A stretch of 21,540 nucleotides of DNA from RGIG5299 sp045542315 (GCA_045542315.1 JAZQKU010000016.1:1-21540), one strand, 5' to 3'. Counted from the stretch's first letter, positions 7,909 through 15,448 are shown. Numbers and translations are program-made. The notes: a model not told the origin generated them from the sequence alone.

Positions 7909-8526
7909 TTACTTAACGAGAATTAAGTCCTCGGCATAGGGAAGTGATTTTATCCAATCGCAATAGACGTGCCACTCGGAGAGCTTATGGGCGCATCTTG
8001 CATAATACATTGAGATAAGGTTTTCGTAATTCATCGTTACCGTTCTCATCTGATTATACGATGAGGGAAGAAGCTGAATTATTGAATACCAGGTTTCCTT
8101 ATCCTTGGTTTCTAAATATTCAAGGCGAAGCTCCTCAAGCTCAGCTATGGTGCGGTTTATTGAGTTAAGCGCCTTTTCGTTCATTTTATCAACGGAGAAA
8201 TCTTCAAGTGAAAAGGGTTTGGAGTGTATCTTATGCATCGTGCTCGTTGAATTTGCAACGGTGCCTACCTTATATGTATCGAATTCCTTCCACCAATAAA
8301 GAGGCGCTGTGATATCAACCGAGACGAATATCTGACGCAAAAACTTTCTGTGGTCGCTTCCCGCCTTGGCAAGGCGTTTTGCAAGGTCAAGGTCGTTTTC
8401 GCCGAAAACAAAATCGCCGTTTTCATCAAAGCTGCTATCGAGCTTTGCCCAGCTGTTAAGCGGATTTCTTGCTCCTCTTATTGCATTATCAAAGTTCATT
8501 ACCGACGTGCGCTCACATTTAAGCAT
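7909..8526 (-). CDS. Conserved-looking hypothetical protein, possible divergent ThyX-like fold
   Basis: A 205-residue soluble protein without a signal peptide or membrane segment. I do not recognise it with certainty. Visible blocks are DHRKFLRQIFVSVDITAP (58-75), WWKEFDTYKVGTVANSTS (78-95) with MHK after it, an acidic helical middle (about 105-145), and LPSSYNQMRTVTMNYENL (153-170) before an EWHVYCDWI segment. The order of a His-containing strand, a Glu/Tyr/Asn-Ser block and a C-terminal LP...T.N block resembles flavin-dependent thymidylate synthase, but the RHR...S signature of ThyX is absent, so activity should not be assumed. The start is the first ATG; the site before it (AAAGGCGG) is only fair, and ATG at codon 10 has none. 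It has its own TTGTAA/TATAAT promoter. No obvious terminator follows. Confidence 0.7.
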   Translation of the reverse strand: MLKCERTSVMNFDNAIRGARNPLNSWAKLDSSFDENGDFVFGENDLDLAKRLAKAGSDHRKFLRQIFVSVDITAPLYWWKEFDTYKVGTVANSTSTMHKIHSKPFSLEDFSVDKMNEKALNSINRTIAELEELRLEYLETKDKETWYSIIQLLPSSYNQMRTVTMNYENLISMYYARCAHKLSEWHVYCDWIKSLPYAEDLILVK

Positions 8527-8557
8527 TTTTGCTACCGCCTTTTTTTAGTATATTATA

Positions 8558-8586
8558 ATTATAACACCTTTTTCGACATTTTACAA
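8558..8586 (-). promoter_or_regulatory. Promoter of the 205-residue hypothetical gene
   Basis: On the minus strand a TTGTAA -35 (8581-8586) and TATAAT -10 (8558-8563) are spaced by 17 bp. A second TATAAT follows at 8552-8557. Confidence 0.7.
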
Positions 8587-8597
8587 TAGAAAAAATT

Positions 8598-8622
8598 AAA
8601 ACGGCTGAAAAACAGCCGTTTT
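8598..8622 (-). terminator. Terminator of the beta-helix lipoprotein gene
   Basis: A 10-bp stem (8598-8607 with 8613-8622, AAAACGGCTG/CAGCCGTTTT) with a five-base loop sits just past the stop codon. It is followed on the minus strand by TTTTAATTTTTTC. Confidence 0.9.
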
Positions 8623-8627
8623 AAAGG

Positions 8628-10733
8628 TTAGCTTCTTAATGTGATTCCACCGTTTAAGTAGTAATACTGTGTTGAGGTGCCAAGGAGCTTTGCATCGTCC
8701 TTGGGATATCTTTCAACGTCGAAGCCGTTTATCATATCTGCAAAATACTCAAGGAAGAGGTCGCCCTTAACCGTGATTTCAAGGCCGCTTGCCTTCCCTG
8801 CCTTCTCTGCCACGTTAACCTTGAGCTTGTTATAGCCATTGCGTTCTACGCCGGTAACGGTATATCCGTTAATTGAGATATTCTCTTTTTCGGGAGAGAG
8901 TGCAAGCATGGGAACGCATTTTCCGCCGAAGGTAAGGGTAAATTCGTTTTCACCCGTTTTTTCTGCCGAAACGGTTATATCGGGAGTAAACTGTGCGAAA
9001 TCCATTTCAAGCGCGGCATTTGCCGAAGAGGGAGTCCAGACAAGGGTGAAGTTCTTGATAAAGCCGTTGATTATCTCATTTGCAAGGGGGATAATATAGC
9101 CGCCGGCGCCGTTGACCTTTACCTTTGCGCTTTGCTTTACGCCGTCGCTATCCTCATATTCGCAGTGCAAGGTGCCCTTGGCGTTGTTTGTAACGTAGGC
9201 AAGGAAGTTATTGTAAGCAAAGCCGTTTTGCGGAAGATCGAGCTTTATTGCTCCTTTTTTGCCCTCCGCAGTAATAATTCCCTTTCCTCCCGCAACGGTA
9301 AAGCTTCCGCTTACAGCGCCAAATCCCTCACCGTAGCCGTCCTTATTAAATGAAAATCTCGTGCGGTAATCGTCGGTGGTCGCCTTTACGATGGTATCCT
9401 CCTCGATTATCGTGCCGCCCTTCTGATTTTGCACGCTTCCGTAATAATGTGTTCTCATTCCGTTTGCTCTGAAGGGGGTGTAGAAGAAAAGATCCTTGAA
9501 GGTGAGGTTCTTATCGCCCTTGTTCATAAAGAGGATATCGTAAACGTAGCCGTTATTTCTGGGGTTGATTATATTTGTGTAAAAAAGGTTATCGGCAACC
9601 AATACGTTTTCATGCTGTGTGTTTTCATTTGCCATTATGAGAATGCCGCCCGCATCGTTGTGATGGAAAACGTTGCCTGTGAGCGTTGCGTTTTTGCAGT
9701 AGGCTTCGTAGTCAAAGCCGGTGCCGTCGTTCTGACCGAGATTGTAAACGTAGGAAAATTCGTTATTATAAACGTCGATATCCGTACAAATTGCAGCGTA
9801 ACCACCGCAGGTGCCGCCGAAGAAGGTGTATTTATCACTGCCGCCGAGAATTCTGTTGTTATATATCTTTGCATTGTTTACTCGGCTTGCTCTTACAATA
9901 CCCGCAAACGAGCCGGTTACGATATTGTTGTGAACGTTTACTTTATCAACGTCGTAAATCTCAATTCCCGTTATGCAGTTATACATTATATTATCATATA
10001 TCTCTATATTTTTGTAGCCGTTGAGATGGCCGCGCTTGCCAACGGCGATTGCAATAGAATACTGAAATTCGCCTGCTCCGCCGCCAGTTGCAGATATTGT
10101 TCCGGTATTGGTGTTTACCAAGGGGAGATCTCCCTGCACCTCTTTCAGAAATGCATACCACTCATCCATAGTACAGTTCGGTCCCATACGCTTTAGCGTT
10201 TCGTCGCACAAAATATCGTAAAATTCAAGATTTCGGATAACAAGACCGTCGCCGTCCTTGACACAAGGTCTTACGTAAAGTCCTACGTTGGCGGTGCTTA
10301 CGGCAATATCTTCAATAATGATATTTCCTATATCAACTATCTTTTCACCCGTTGCGGAAACGTCGGTTACTACGATACCGATATCATCGCGCTCGCCGTT
10401 TAATTTTATCATCGGCTTATCGGCCTTCTTATCGCCGTAAGCGCCGATGACCGCAGGATATTCCTCCGAGCCGTGTCCTCTTACGGTAAGACGCTCATTC
10501 CATACGTCGCCACGCTTAAGGGCAATTTTATCGCCCTCCTTTAAAACGAGGTCCGAAACGTTTTTAAAGGTCTTCCACGCCTGATTTTTTGAGGTGCCCG
10601 AGTTTTCATCGTTTCCCTCTGAAAAGCTTACGTAATAGGTGGTACCAACCGATTTGCAGGCCGAAAGCATTGAGATCACTCCAAATAAAAGTGTTACCGA
10701 TAACATAACGGATAGAATTTTTTTAATCTTCAT
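8628..10733 (-). CDS. Secreted right-handed beta-helix lipoprotein
   Basis: A 701-residue predicted surface lipoprotein. Residues 1-25 form a signal peptide with the lipobox LSAC; Cys26 would be acylated. The mature N terminus reads TYYVSFSEGNDENSGTS, a usual opening of parallel beta-helix proteins. Repeated Asn-rich turns follow (IYDNIMYN, VHNNIVTG, IYNNRILGG, VYNNEF, VADNLFY), as in NosD or pectate-lyase-like carbohydrate-active folds, to about residue 420. The remaining 280 residues look beta-rich and are unassigned. I see no recognisable catalytic signature, so binding or cleavage of a polysaccharide is inference. The start is the ATG at 10733, 11 nt after AGGAG; the GTG at 10745 overlaps that site. 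The promoter carries a G9 tract in its spacer, suggesting on/off or graded expression. Confidence 0.85.
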   Translation of the reverse strand: MKIKKILSVMLSVTLLFGVISMLSACKSVGTTYYVSFSEGNDENSGTSKNQAWKTFKNVSDLVLKEGDKIALKRGDVWNERLTVRGHGSEEYPAVIGAYGDKKADKPMIKLNGERDDIGIVVTDVSATGEKIVDIGNIIIEDIAVSTANVGLYVRPCVKDGDGLVIRNLEFYDILCDETLKRMGPNCTMDEWYAFLKEVQGDLPLVNTNTGTISATGGGAGEFQYSIAIAVGKRGHLNGYKNIEIYDNIMYNCITGIEIYDVDKVNVHNNIVTGSFAGIVRASRVNNAKIYNNRILGGSDKYTFFGGTCGGYAAICTDIDVYNNEFSYVYNLGQNDGTGFDYEAYCKNATLTGNVFHHNDAGGILIMANENTQHENVLVADNLFYTNIINPRNNGYVYDILFMNKGDKNLTFKDLFFYTPFRANGMRTHYYGSVQNQKGGTIIEEDTIVKATTDDYRTRFSFNKDGYGEGFGAVSGSFTVAGGKGIITAEGKKGAIKLDLPQNGFAYNNFLAYVTNNAKGTLHCEYEDSDGVKQSAKVKVNGAGGYIIPLANEIINGFIKNFTLVWTPSSANAALEMDFAQFTPDITVSAEKTGENEFTLTFGGKCVPMLALSPEKENISINGYTVTGVERNGYNKLKVNVAEKAGKASGLEITVKGDLFLEYFADMINGFDVERYPKDDAKLLGTSTQYYYLNGGITLRS

Positions 10734-10767
10734 ACACTTTGCCACTCCTAACTGTATTTGTATAAAT

Positions 10768-10797
10768 ATTATACCCCCCCCCGAAATTTTTTGTCAA
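10768..10797 (-). promoter_or_regulatory. Consensus promoter with a G9 spacer tract, probably phase-variable
   Basis: On the minus strand the -35 is a perfect TTGACA (10792-10797) and the -10 a perfect TATAAT (10768-10773). The spacer is 18 bp: AAAAATTTC followed by nine consecutive G (10774-10782). Gain or loss of one G by slipped-strand mispairing would change the spacing to 19 or 17 bp and so alter promoter strength. The tract lies upstream of the transcribed region. Confidence 0.8.
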
Positions 10798-10831
10798 CTG
10801 CTTTTTTGGGGGAATATAATTTATTTTAAAA

Positions 10832-11230
10832 TTATTTTCTCGTGTTTTCTTTTCCTCTGTAAACCACGAATTTGCAAAAGAGAAACTCAAGAACGAAATT
10901 AGAGAGCATAGTGAGCGCAAGGATTATAAAATCGTTTACTCCGCTTGCCTCGGCAAGGTTTCCCAAAATCGTTGAAACGGGGGTGAAAACAAGATAAAAG
11001 CCAAACACCTTAGCCATTGCAACGGGCACGTTGGCGGCGGATTTAAAGGTGTAGCGGCGGTTTAATGTGAAATTCCAGACGATAGAAAGAATAAGGGAAA
11101 TAAGGTAGGGTATCCAATAATCCTTAATAAAAATTTCCAAAACGGCAAACGAGCCTATCTGAATAATTCCCGCCGAGATTGAAAAGAGAGTGAATTTAAC
11201 TGCCTGTAAAAAGCTTTTCTTTTTATCCAT
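10832..11230 (-). CDS. GtrA-family membrane protein
   Basis: A 132-residue integral membrane protein with four hydrophobic segments (about 10-32, 38-56, 71-91 and 98-122) and the family's SIVWNFTLNRRYTFKS loop between the second and third. Members are linked to translocation of lipid-linked sugars used to modify cell-surface glycans. GGAG precedes the ATG with normal spacing. It is the gene upstream of the phase-variable lipoprotein on the same strand, but that gene has its own promoter. No glycosyltransferase partner (GtrB-like) is adjacent. No clear terminator hairpin lies after the stop, so some read-through into the lipoprotein gene is possible. Confidence 0.88.
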   Translation of the reverse strand: MDKKKSFLQAVKFTLFSISAGIIQIGSFAVLEIFIKDYWIPYLISLILSIVWNFTLNRRYTFKSAANVPVAMAKVFGFYLVFTPVSTILGNLAEASGVNDFIILALTMLSNFVLEFLFCKFVVYRGKENTRK

Positions 11231-11260
11231 TTAAACTTCTCCGCATTTTTACTTTTTTAT

Positions 11261-11289
11261 ATTATAACATATTGTTTTTTCAATTACAA
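11261..11289 (-). promoter_or_regulatory. Promoter of the GtrA-family gene
   Basis: A TTGTAA -35 (11284-11289) and a TATAAT -10 (11261-11266) on the minus strand have a 17-bp spacing. It stands back to back with the promoter of the plus-strand oxidoreductase gene. Confidence 0.7.
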
Positions 11290-11300
11290 CAGTTTTTTTC

Positions 11301-11329
11301 TTGCTCTTTTTTAAAAGCCGTGATATAAT
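11301..11329 (+). promoter_or_regulatory. Promoter of the Gfo/Idh/MocA oxidoreductase gene
   Basis: TTGCTC (11301-11306) and TATAAT (11324-11329) are spaced by 17 bp. The -10 is perfect; the -35 matches only in TTG. Confidence 0.65.
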
Positions 11330-11358
11330 AATTGGTAGATTTTTTTGGAGAGATTTTT

Positions 11359-12312
11359 ATGGATATAAATTACGGAATTGTAAGCACTTCTTCTATTGCA
11401 CCGCGCTTTATAGACGCCGTGAGAAGGCAGAAGGCGGGAAATATAGTTGCTGTTTCGTCAAGAAGTCTTGAAAAGGCGAAGGAAAAGGCCAATGAGTGGC
11501 AGATTCCGAAGGCTTACGGAAATTATCTTGACCTTATTGATGACAGCGAGGTTAACGTGGTTTACGTTTCATCTGTAAACTCGGAGCATTATGCAGTTTC
11601 CAAGGCTGCGCTTTTGGCGGGTAAGCACGTCGTTTGCGAAAAACCCTGCACCGTTTCAAAGGAAAAGACCAATGAGCTTTTTGATATTGCAAAGGAAAAG
11701 GGTCTTTTTCTTATTGAAGCGCAGAAAATGCTCTTTTTGCCGGTTATCGATAAGGTAAAAAATATTATTGAGTCGGGGCTTCTCGGCGAAGTAACTATGG
11801 TCGAAATGAGCCACAGCTTTTCTGCGGCTTACAATGAGTGGATGTATGATAAAGCACTTGGCGGAGGTCCGTTGCTTTCAAGCGGGATCTACGCCTTCGA
11901 GCTGATCTTACACCTTTTCGGTGATATTAAGAGAGCCGAAATCACAAAAAGCTCTATGCCAAACGGCGTTGAATGGCAATATATCGTTACCGGCGAAACC
12001 GAAAGCGGAGTCTTGTTTGCCGTAAAAAACAGCACCAAAGCAGTTTTGGATAACACCGCACACATTTTCGGAACGAAGGGATACCTTGATATTCCGAGCT
12101 ACTGGAAGGCTCGAAAGGCAGTGGTTCACCTTGCGGGAAGTGACCCTGAAATAATTGAATTTCCCTCCGAAAATGAGATGGTCTATGAGGTCCTTCACAT
12201 TAAGGATTGCCTTTTAAAGGGGCTTCCTACAAGTCCCGTTGTAACAAGAGAGCTTACCGTTAAGGGAATTTCGGTAATTGAAGGTCTTTCGGATCAAAAA
12301 GTTGGTTTTTAA
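11359..12312 (+). CDS. Gfo/Idh/MocA-family NAD(P)-dependent oxidoreductase
   Basis: A 317-residue cytoplasmic dehydrogenase. The N-terminal Rossmann domain (about 1-120) starts NYGIVSTSSIAPRF, with a serine/threonine-rich loop in place of the usual GxGxxG. It continues through VAVSSRSLEKA and YVSSVNSEHY to the family signature CEKPCTV, whose Lys is a usual active-site residue. The C-terminal alpha/beta domain includes EAQKMLFLP and GGGPLLSSGIYAFE. Substrates of the family are sugars, inositols and related diols; none can be chosen here. The open frame can be extended to a TTG at 11332, but GGAG at 11347-11350 sits 8 nt before the ATG at 11359. It is a monocistronic gene judging by the new promoter before the next gene; no clear terminator hairpin follows. 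Confidence 0.9.
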   Translation: MDINYGIVSTSSIAPRFIDAVRRQKAGNIVAVSSRSLEKAKEKANEWQIPKAYGNYLDLIDDSEVNVVYVSSVNSEHYAVSKAALLAGKHVVCEKPCTVSKEKTNELFDIAKEKGLFLIEAQKMLFLPVIDKVKNIIESGLLGEVTMVEMSHSFSAAYNEWMYDKALGGGPLLSSGIYAFELILHLFGDIKRAEITKSSMPNGVEWQYIVTGETESGVLFAVKNSTKAVLDNTAHIFGTKGYLDIPSYWKARKAVVHLAGSDPEIIEFPSENEMVYEVLHIKDCLLKGLPTSPVVTRELTVKGISVIEGLSDQKVGF

Positions 12313-12324
12313 GCGTTATTTTGA

Positions 12325-12353
12325 TTGATTAAAATAAAAAAGAATGTTATAAT
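12325..12353 (+). promoter_or_regulatory. Promoter of the flavodiiron-rubredoxin operon
   Basis: TTGATT (12325-12330) and TATAAT (12348-12353) are separated by 17 bp, with a GAGGTG ribosome site following. I see no clear operator palindrome for an oxygen or NO sensor. Confidence 0.75.
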
Positions 12354-12371
12354 ATTAAAAGAGGTGTTTTT

Positions 12372-14162
12372 ATGAATATTACAAATGATATCAAATATAT
12401 CGGTGTAAACGATAAAAAGATAGACCTTTTCGAGGGGCAGTACGTCGTTCCGAACGGTATGTCCTACAACTCTTACCTGATCTGCGACGAGAAAACCGCG
12501 GTAATGGATACCGTTGACGCCGCATTTACTCACGAATGGCTTGATAATATCGAGGCTTCGCTTTCGGGCAAGGCTCCCGATTATCTCGTAGTGCTTCATA
12601 TGGAGCCCGACCATTCTGCAAACATTTTAAACTTCACAAAAGTTTATCCCGATGCAAAAATCGTTTCGTCCGCAAAGGCATTTGCCATGATGAAAAACTT
12701 TTTCGGCACCGATTTTGCCGACAGGCAGATAGTTGTATCGGAAGGAAGCACCCTTTCGCTCGGCTTGCATACCCTTCACTTCGTTACTGCGCCGATGGTT
12801 CATTGGCCCGAGGTAATCGTTGCTTACGACAGCACCGATAAGGTCCTTTTCTCCGCAGACGGCTTTGGCAAATTCGGAGCACTCGATACCGATGAGGACT
12901 GGGCTTGCGAGGCAAGACGCTATTATATCGGAATTGTGGGAAAATACGGTGCGCAGGTACAGGCGCTTCTCAAAAAAGCCGCCGCGCTTGATATTTCTGT
13001 AATCTGCCCGCTTCACGGTCCCGTGCTTACCGAAAATTTGGGATATTATATAAACCTCTACAACACCTGGTCAAGCTACACTCCCGAGGATGACGGCATC
13101 GTTATTGCCTACACCTCCGTTTACGGCAACACAAAAAAGGCCGTTATTGCACTTTCGGAGAAGCTTAAGGCAAACGGTTGTCCGAGCGTTACCGTTCACG
13201 ATCTTGCAAGATGCGATATGGCAGAGGCGGTTGAGGACGCATTCAGATACAGCAAGCTCATTCTCGCTACCACAACCTACAATGCGGAGATATTCCCCTT
13301 TATGCGCGAATTTATCAACCATCTTACCGAAAGAAATTACCAAAACAGAACGGTAGGTCTTATTGAAAACGGAAGCTGGGCTCCTCTTGCCGCAAAGGTC
13401 ATGAAGGAAATGCTTTCGGGCTGCAAAAACATCACCTTTGCGGAAAATACCGTAAGGATAATGTCGGCTCTTAACGATGAAAGCATGGCACAGCTTAATG
13501 CTCTTTCTGAAGAAATGAGCAAGGAATACCTTGCAAGGCAGGATGCTACCGCCAACAAAAACGATCTCACCGCGCTTTTCAACATCGGTTACGGTCTTTA
13601 CGTTGTCACCTCAAACGACGGCAAAAAGGATAACGGACTTATTGTCAACACCGTAAGTCAGGTTACCAATACTCCCAACAGAATTGCCGTTACGATAAAC
13701 AAGGAAAACTATTCGCATCACGTTATAAAGCAGTCGGGCATTATGAACGTCAACTGCTTAAGCGTCGATGCTCCCTTCAACGTCTTTGAGACCTTTGGCT
13801 TCCAGAGCGGAAGAAACGTTGATAAATTCGCTTCCTGCGAGCCTCTTCGCTCCGACAACGGCTTGGTTTTCTTGCCGAGATATATAAATTCATTTATGTC
13901 GCTTAAGGTTGAGCAGTATATCGACCTTGACAGCCACGGAATGTTTATCTGCTCGGTTACCGAATCACGCGTTATCAACGACAGAGAAACGATGACCTAC
14001 AGCTATTATCAGCAGCACGTTAAGCCCGCACCCGAAACAGACGGCAAAAAGGGCTACGTCTGCAAGATCTGCGGCTACGTTTACGAGGGAGAGCCGTTAC
14101 CCGATGACTTTATCTGTCCGCTTTGCAAGCACGGCGCGGCAGATTTTGAAAAGATCAAATAA
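12372..14162 (+). CDS. Four-domain flavodiiron protein with flavin reductase and short rubredoxin
   Basis: A 596-residue O2- or NO-reducing enzyme. Residues 1-240 form the metallo-beta-lactamase-like diiron domain with all expected ligands: His76, Glu78, Asp80, His81 (HMEPDH), His144, Asp163 and His215. Residues 243-395 form the flavodoxin domain with the FMN loop TSVYGNT (248-254). Residues about 400-548 form a flavin-reductase-like domain (LFNIGYGLYVVTSNDGKKDN, TINKENYSHHVIK). Residues 561-596 form a rubredoxin with Cys564/567 and Cys582/585, only 14 residues between the pairs instead of about 29. The fusion could carry electrons internally to the diiron site. It starts an operon with a classical rubredoxin 27 bp downstream, a probable electron donor. 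O2 detoxification is likely in an anaerobe; NO reduction cannot be excluded. Confidence 0.93.
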   Translation: MNITNDIKYIGVNDKKIDLFEGQYVVPNGMSYNSYLICDEKTAVMDTVDAAFTHEWLDNIEASLSGKAPDYLVVLHMEPDHSANILNFTKVYPDAKIVSSAKAFAMMKNFFGTDFADRQIVVSEGSTLSLGLHTLHFVTAPMVHWPEVIVAYDSTDKVLFSADGFGKFGALDTDEDWACEARRYYIGIVGKYGAQVQALLKKAAALDISVICPLHGPVLTENLGYYINLYNTWSSYTPEDDGIVIAYTSVYGNTKKAVIALSEKLKANGCPSVTVHDLARCDMAEAVEDAFRYSKLILATTTYNAEIFPFMREFINHLTERNYQNRTVGLIENGSWAPLAAKVMKEMLSGCKNITFAENTVRIMSALNDESMAQLNALSEEMSKEYLARQDATANKNDLTALFNIGYGLYVVTSNDGKKDNGLIVNTVSQVTNTPNRIAVTINKENYSHHVIKQSGIMNVNCLSVDAPFNVFETFGFQSGRNVDKFASCEPLRSDNGLVFLPRYINSFMSLKVEQYIDLDSHGMFICSVTESRVINDRETMTYSYYQQHVKPAPETDGKKGYVCKICGYVYEGEPLPDDFICPLCKHGAADFEKIK

Positions 14163-14189
14163 TTTTACTGTTTGAAAGGAGAAAATATA

Positions 14190-14348
14190 ATGGCTAAATA
14201 CGTTTGCGACGTTTGCGGTTGGGAATACGACGAGGCTGTGGGCGATGCCGATAACGGCATTGCGGCAGGCACCTTGTTTGCAGACCTCCCCGAGGATTTT
14301 GAGTGTCCTCTTTGCGGTGTAGGCAAGGATCAGTTCTCTGAAGCATAA
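14190..14348 (+). CDS. Rubredoxin
   Basis: A 52-residue iron-sulfur electron carrier, shorter than common ORF cut-offs. Cys6/Cys9 (CDVCGWEYD) and Cys39/Cys42 (LPEDFECPLCG) would hold one iron, with the usual 29-residue spacing, DNGIAAGT loop and aromatic residues (Tyr4, Trp11, Tyr13, Phe30, Phe37). AAAGGAG (14175-14181) lies 8 nt before the ATG. It follows the flavodiiron gene by 27 bp and ends in a terminator, so the two are co-transcribed and it probably passes electrons to that enzyme. Confidence 0.95.
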   Translation: MAKYVCDVCGWEYDEAVGDADNGIAAGTLFADLPEDFECPLCGVGKDQFSEA

Positions 14349-14358
14349 TAAAAAAGTG

Positions 14359-14385
14359 AAAGCTCCCGATTTACGGGAGCTTTTT
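14359..14385 (+). terminator. Terminator of the flavodiiron-rubredoxin operon
   Basis: A 10-bp stem (14359-14368 with 14374-14383, core GCTCCCG/CGGGAGC), an ATTTA loop and a run of five T. Confidence 0.92.
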
Positions 14386-14404
14386 CAATACATTTAAAGC
14401 AACA

Positions 14405-14435
14405 AAAAACGCTGTCTGTAACAGACAGCGTTTTT
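14405..14435 (-). terminator. Terminator of the rplJL unit
   Basis: A 14-bp stem (14405-14418 with 14422-14435, core CGCTGTCTG/CAGACAGCG) with a three-base loop, and a T run on the minus strand. It faces the plus-strand terminator at 14359 in this convergent gap. Confidence 0.9.
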
Positions 14436-14459
14436 GATTGCAAATTATTAAATAATAAC

Positions 14460-14822
14460 TTACTTAAGCTCGACTTTAGCGCCGGTCTCTTCGATCTTAG
14501 CCTTAAGAGCCTCAGCTTCGTCTTTTGCAAGAGCTTCTTTGATCTTTGCGGGAGCAGACTCAACAAGAGCCTTAGCTTCGCCGAGACCAAGAGCGGTGAT
14601 CTCACGAACAACCTTGATAACGTTGAGCTTGTTGGGGCCTATTTCGGCGAGTACTACGTCGAATTCGGTCTTCTCTTCAGCAGCTGCTGCAGCGGGTGCT
14701 GCTGCTACTGCAACGGGAGCGGAAGCGGAAACGCCAAACTCCTCTTCGCAAGCTTTAACAAGTTCGTTAAGTTCGATAACGGTCATTTCTTTAATAGCGG
14801 CAATGAGTTCTTCTTTAGTCAT
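14460..14822 (-). CDS. rplL: Ribosomal protein L7/L12
   Basis: A 120-residue stalk protein that binds translation GTPases on the 50S subunit. The N-terminal dimerisation helices (MTKEELIAAIKEMTVIELNE) are joined by an Ala/Pro hinge (about 36-50) to the C-terminal domain with KLNVIKVVREITALGLGEAK and a final KLE-type end (AKVELK). The start is the ATG at 14822, eight nt after GGAGG; an upstream ATG at 14837 lies across that site. It follows rplJ by 58 bp and shares its leader and attenuator. Several L7/L12 copies per ribosome require strong translation, which fits this good site. Confidence 0.98.
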   Translation of the reverse strand: MTKEELIAAIKEMTVIELNELVKACEEEFGVSASAPVAVAAAPAAAAAEEKTEFDVVLAEIGPNKLNVIKVVREITALGLGEAKALVESAPAKIKEALAKDEAEALKAKIEETGAKVELK

Positions 14823-14880
14823 GATTTTATCCTCCATAATTTAGATAATTTTTTAATTTTTTTAGATTTTTTACGCAATC

Positions 14881-15372
14881 TTACGCGTTTTTCTCTGCGA
14901 TAGCGTTAAGCAGATAAACAAAGTTGGAAAGGGGTGCCTTGAAGCTGCCGAGAAGTCTTGCGATAAGAACTTCCTTGGAAGGAATTTTTGCAAGTGCTTC
15001 AACAGTTTCCTTGTCGATCGCCTTGCCGTCCATAAATCCGCCTTTTACCTGATAATAATCGTTCTTTTCAGCGAATTCGCAAACGAGCTTAGCTGCCGAC
15101 GTTGCATCTTTGGAAATTGCGAGTGCGGTGTTGCCGTTTAAAAGCTCATCGAGACCTTCGATGCCTGCTTCCTTGAGTGCAAAACGGATCATGGTGTTTT
15201 TTGCAACAACATATTCAACGTCTGCCTTACGGAACTCTGCACGGAGCTTGGTGTCGTTTTCAACGGAGATACCGCTGTAGTTTACGAGAACGCAGCTTGT
15301 TGCATTCTTGAACTTTTCGGTAAGCTCTGCGATTACGACCTTTTTGCTGTCGATAGTTGCCTGACTGGGCAT
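14881..15372 (-). CDS. rplJ: Ribosomal protein L10
   Basis: A 163-residue base of the ribosomal stalk; it binds 23S rRNA and L7/L12 dimers. Signatures include the N-terminal VIAELTEKFKNATSCVLVNY, VAKNTMIRFALKEAG, GNTALAIS and a C-terminal helix (NFVYLLNAIAEK) that docks L7/L12. GGAGGTG lies just before the ATG at 15372; the GTG at 15381 in the open frame is part of that site. The usual upstream rplK-rplA pair is absent: the preceding minus-strand gene is fba. It has its own consensus promoter, L10 leader and attenuator hairpin. Confidence 0.98.
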   Translation of the reverse strand: MPSQATIDSKKVVIAELTEKFKNATSCVLVNYSGISVENDTKLRAEFRKADVEYVVAKNTMIRFALKEAGIEGLDELLNGNTALAISKDATSAAKLVCEFAEKNDYYQVKGGFMDGKAIDKETVEALAKIPSKEVLIARLLGSFKAPLSNFVYLLNAIAEKNA

Positions 15373-15422
15373 TTTTTTCACCTCCGTAAATATTGTCCGA
15401 CCGGACGGGAGGAAATAAGAAA

Positions 15423-15448
15423 CGCTCCCCGACCGGAATCGAGGAGCG
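15423..15448 (-). terminator. Attenuator hairpin in the rplJL leader
   Basis: A 10-bp stem (15423-15432 with 15439-15448) and a six-base loop lie between the L10 leader and rplJ. On the minus-strand RNA all ten positions pair, one as U-G; on the plus strand that position is a mismatch, which supports function in the minus transcript. An imperfect U tract (TTTCTTATTTCC) follows. In Bacillus subtilis L10(L12)4 represses rplJL by attenuation; the same is inferred here. Confidence 0.75.

Noticed and set aside
9429..10196. 255-codon plus-strand open frame inside the beta-helix gene
   Set aside because: Cys/Val/Ile-rich shadow of Asn-rich repeats on the other strand; no ribosome site.
10798..10831. 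Terminator after the GtrA gene
   Set aside because: Only a short AT-only inverted repeat is present, too weak to call.
12313..12371. Terminator between the Gfo/Idh/MocA gene and the flavodiiron gene
   Set aside because: No inverted repeat of useful length; only AT-rich promoter sequence is visible.
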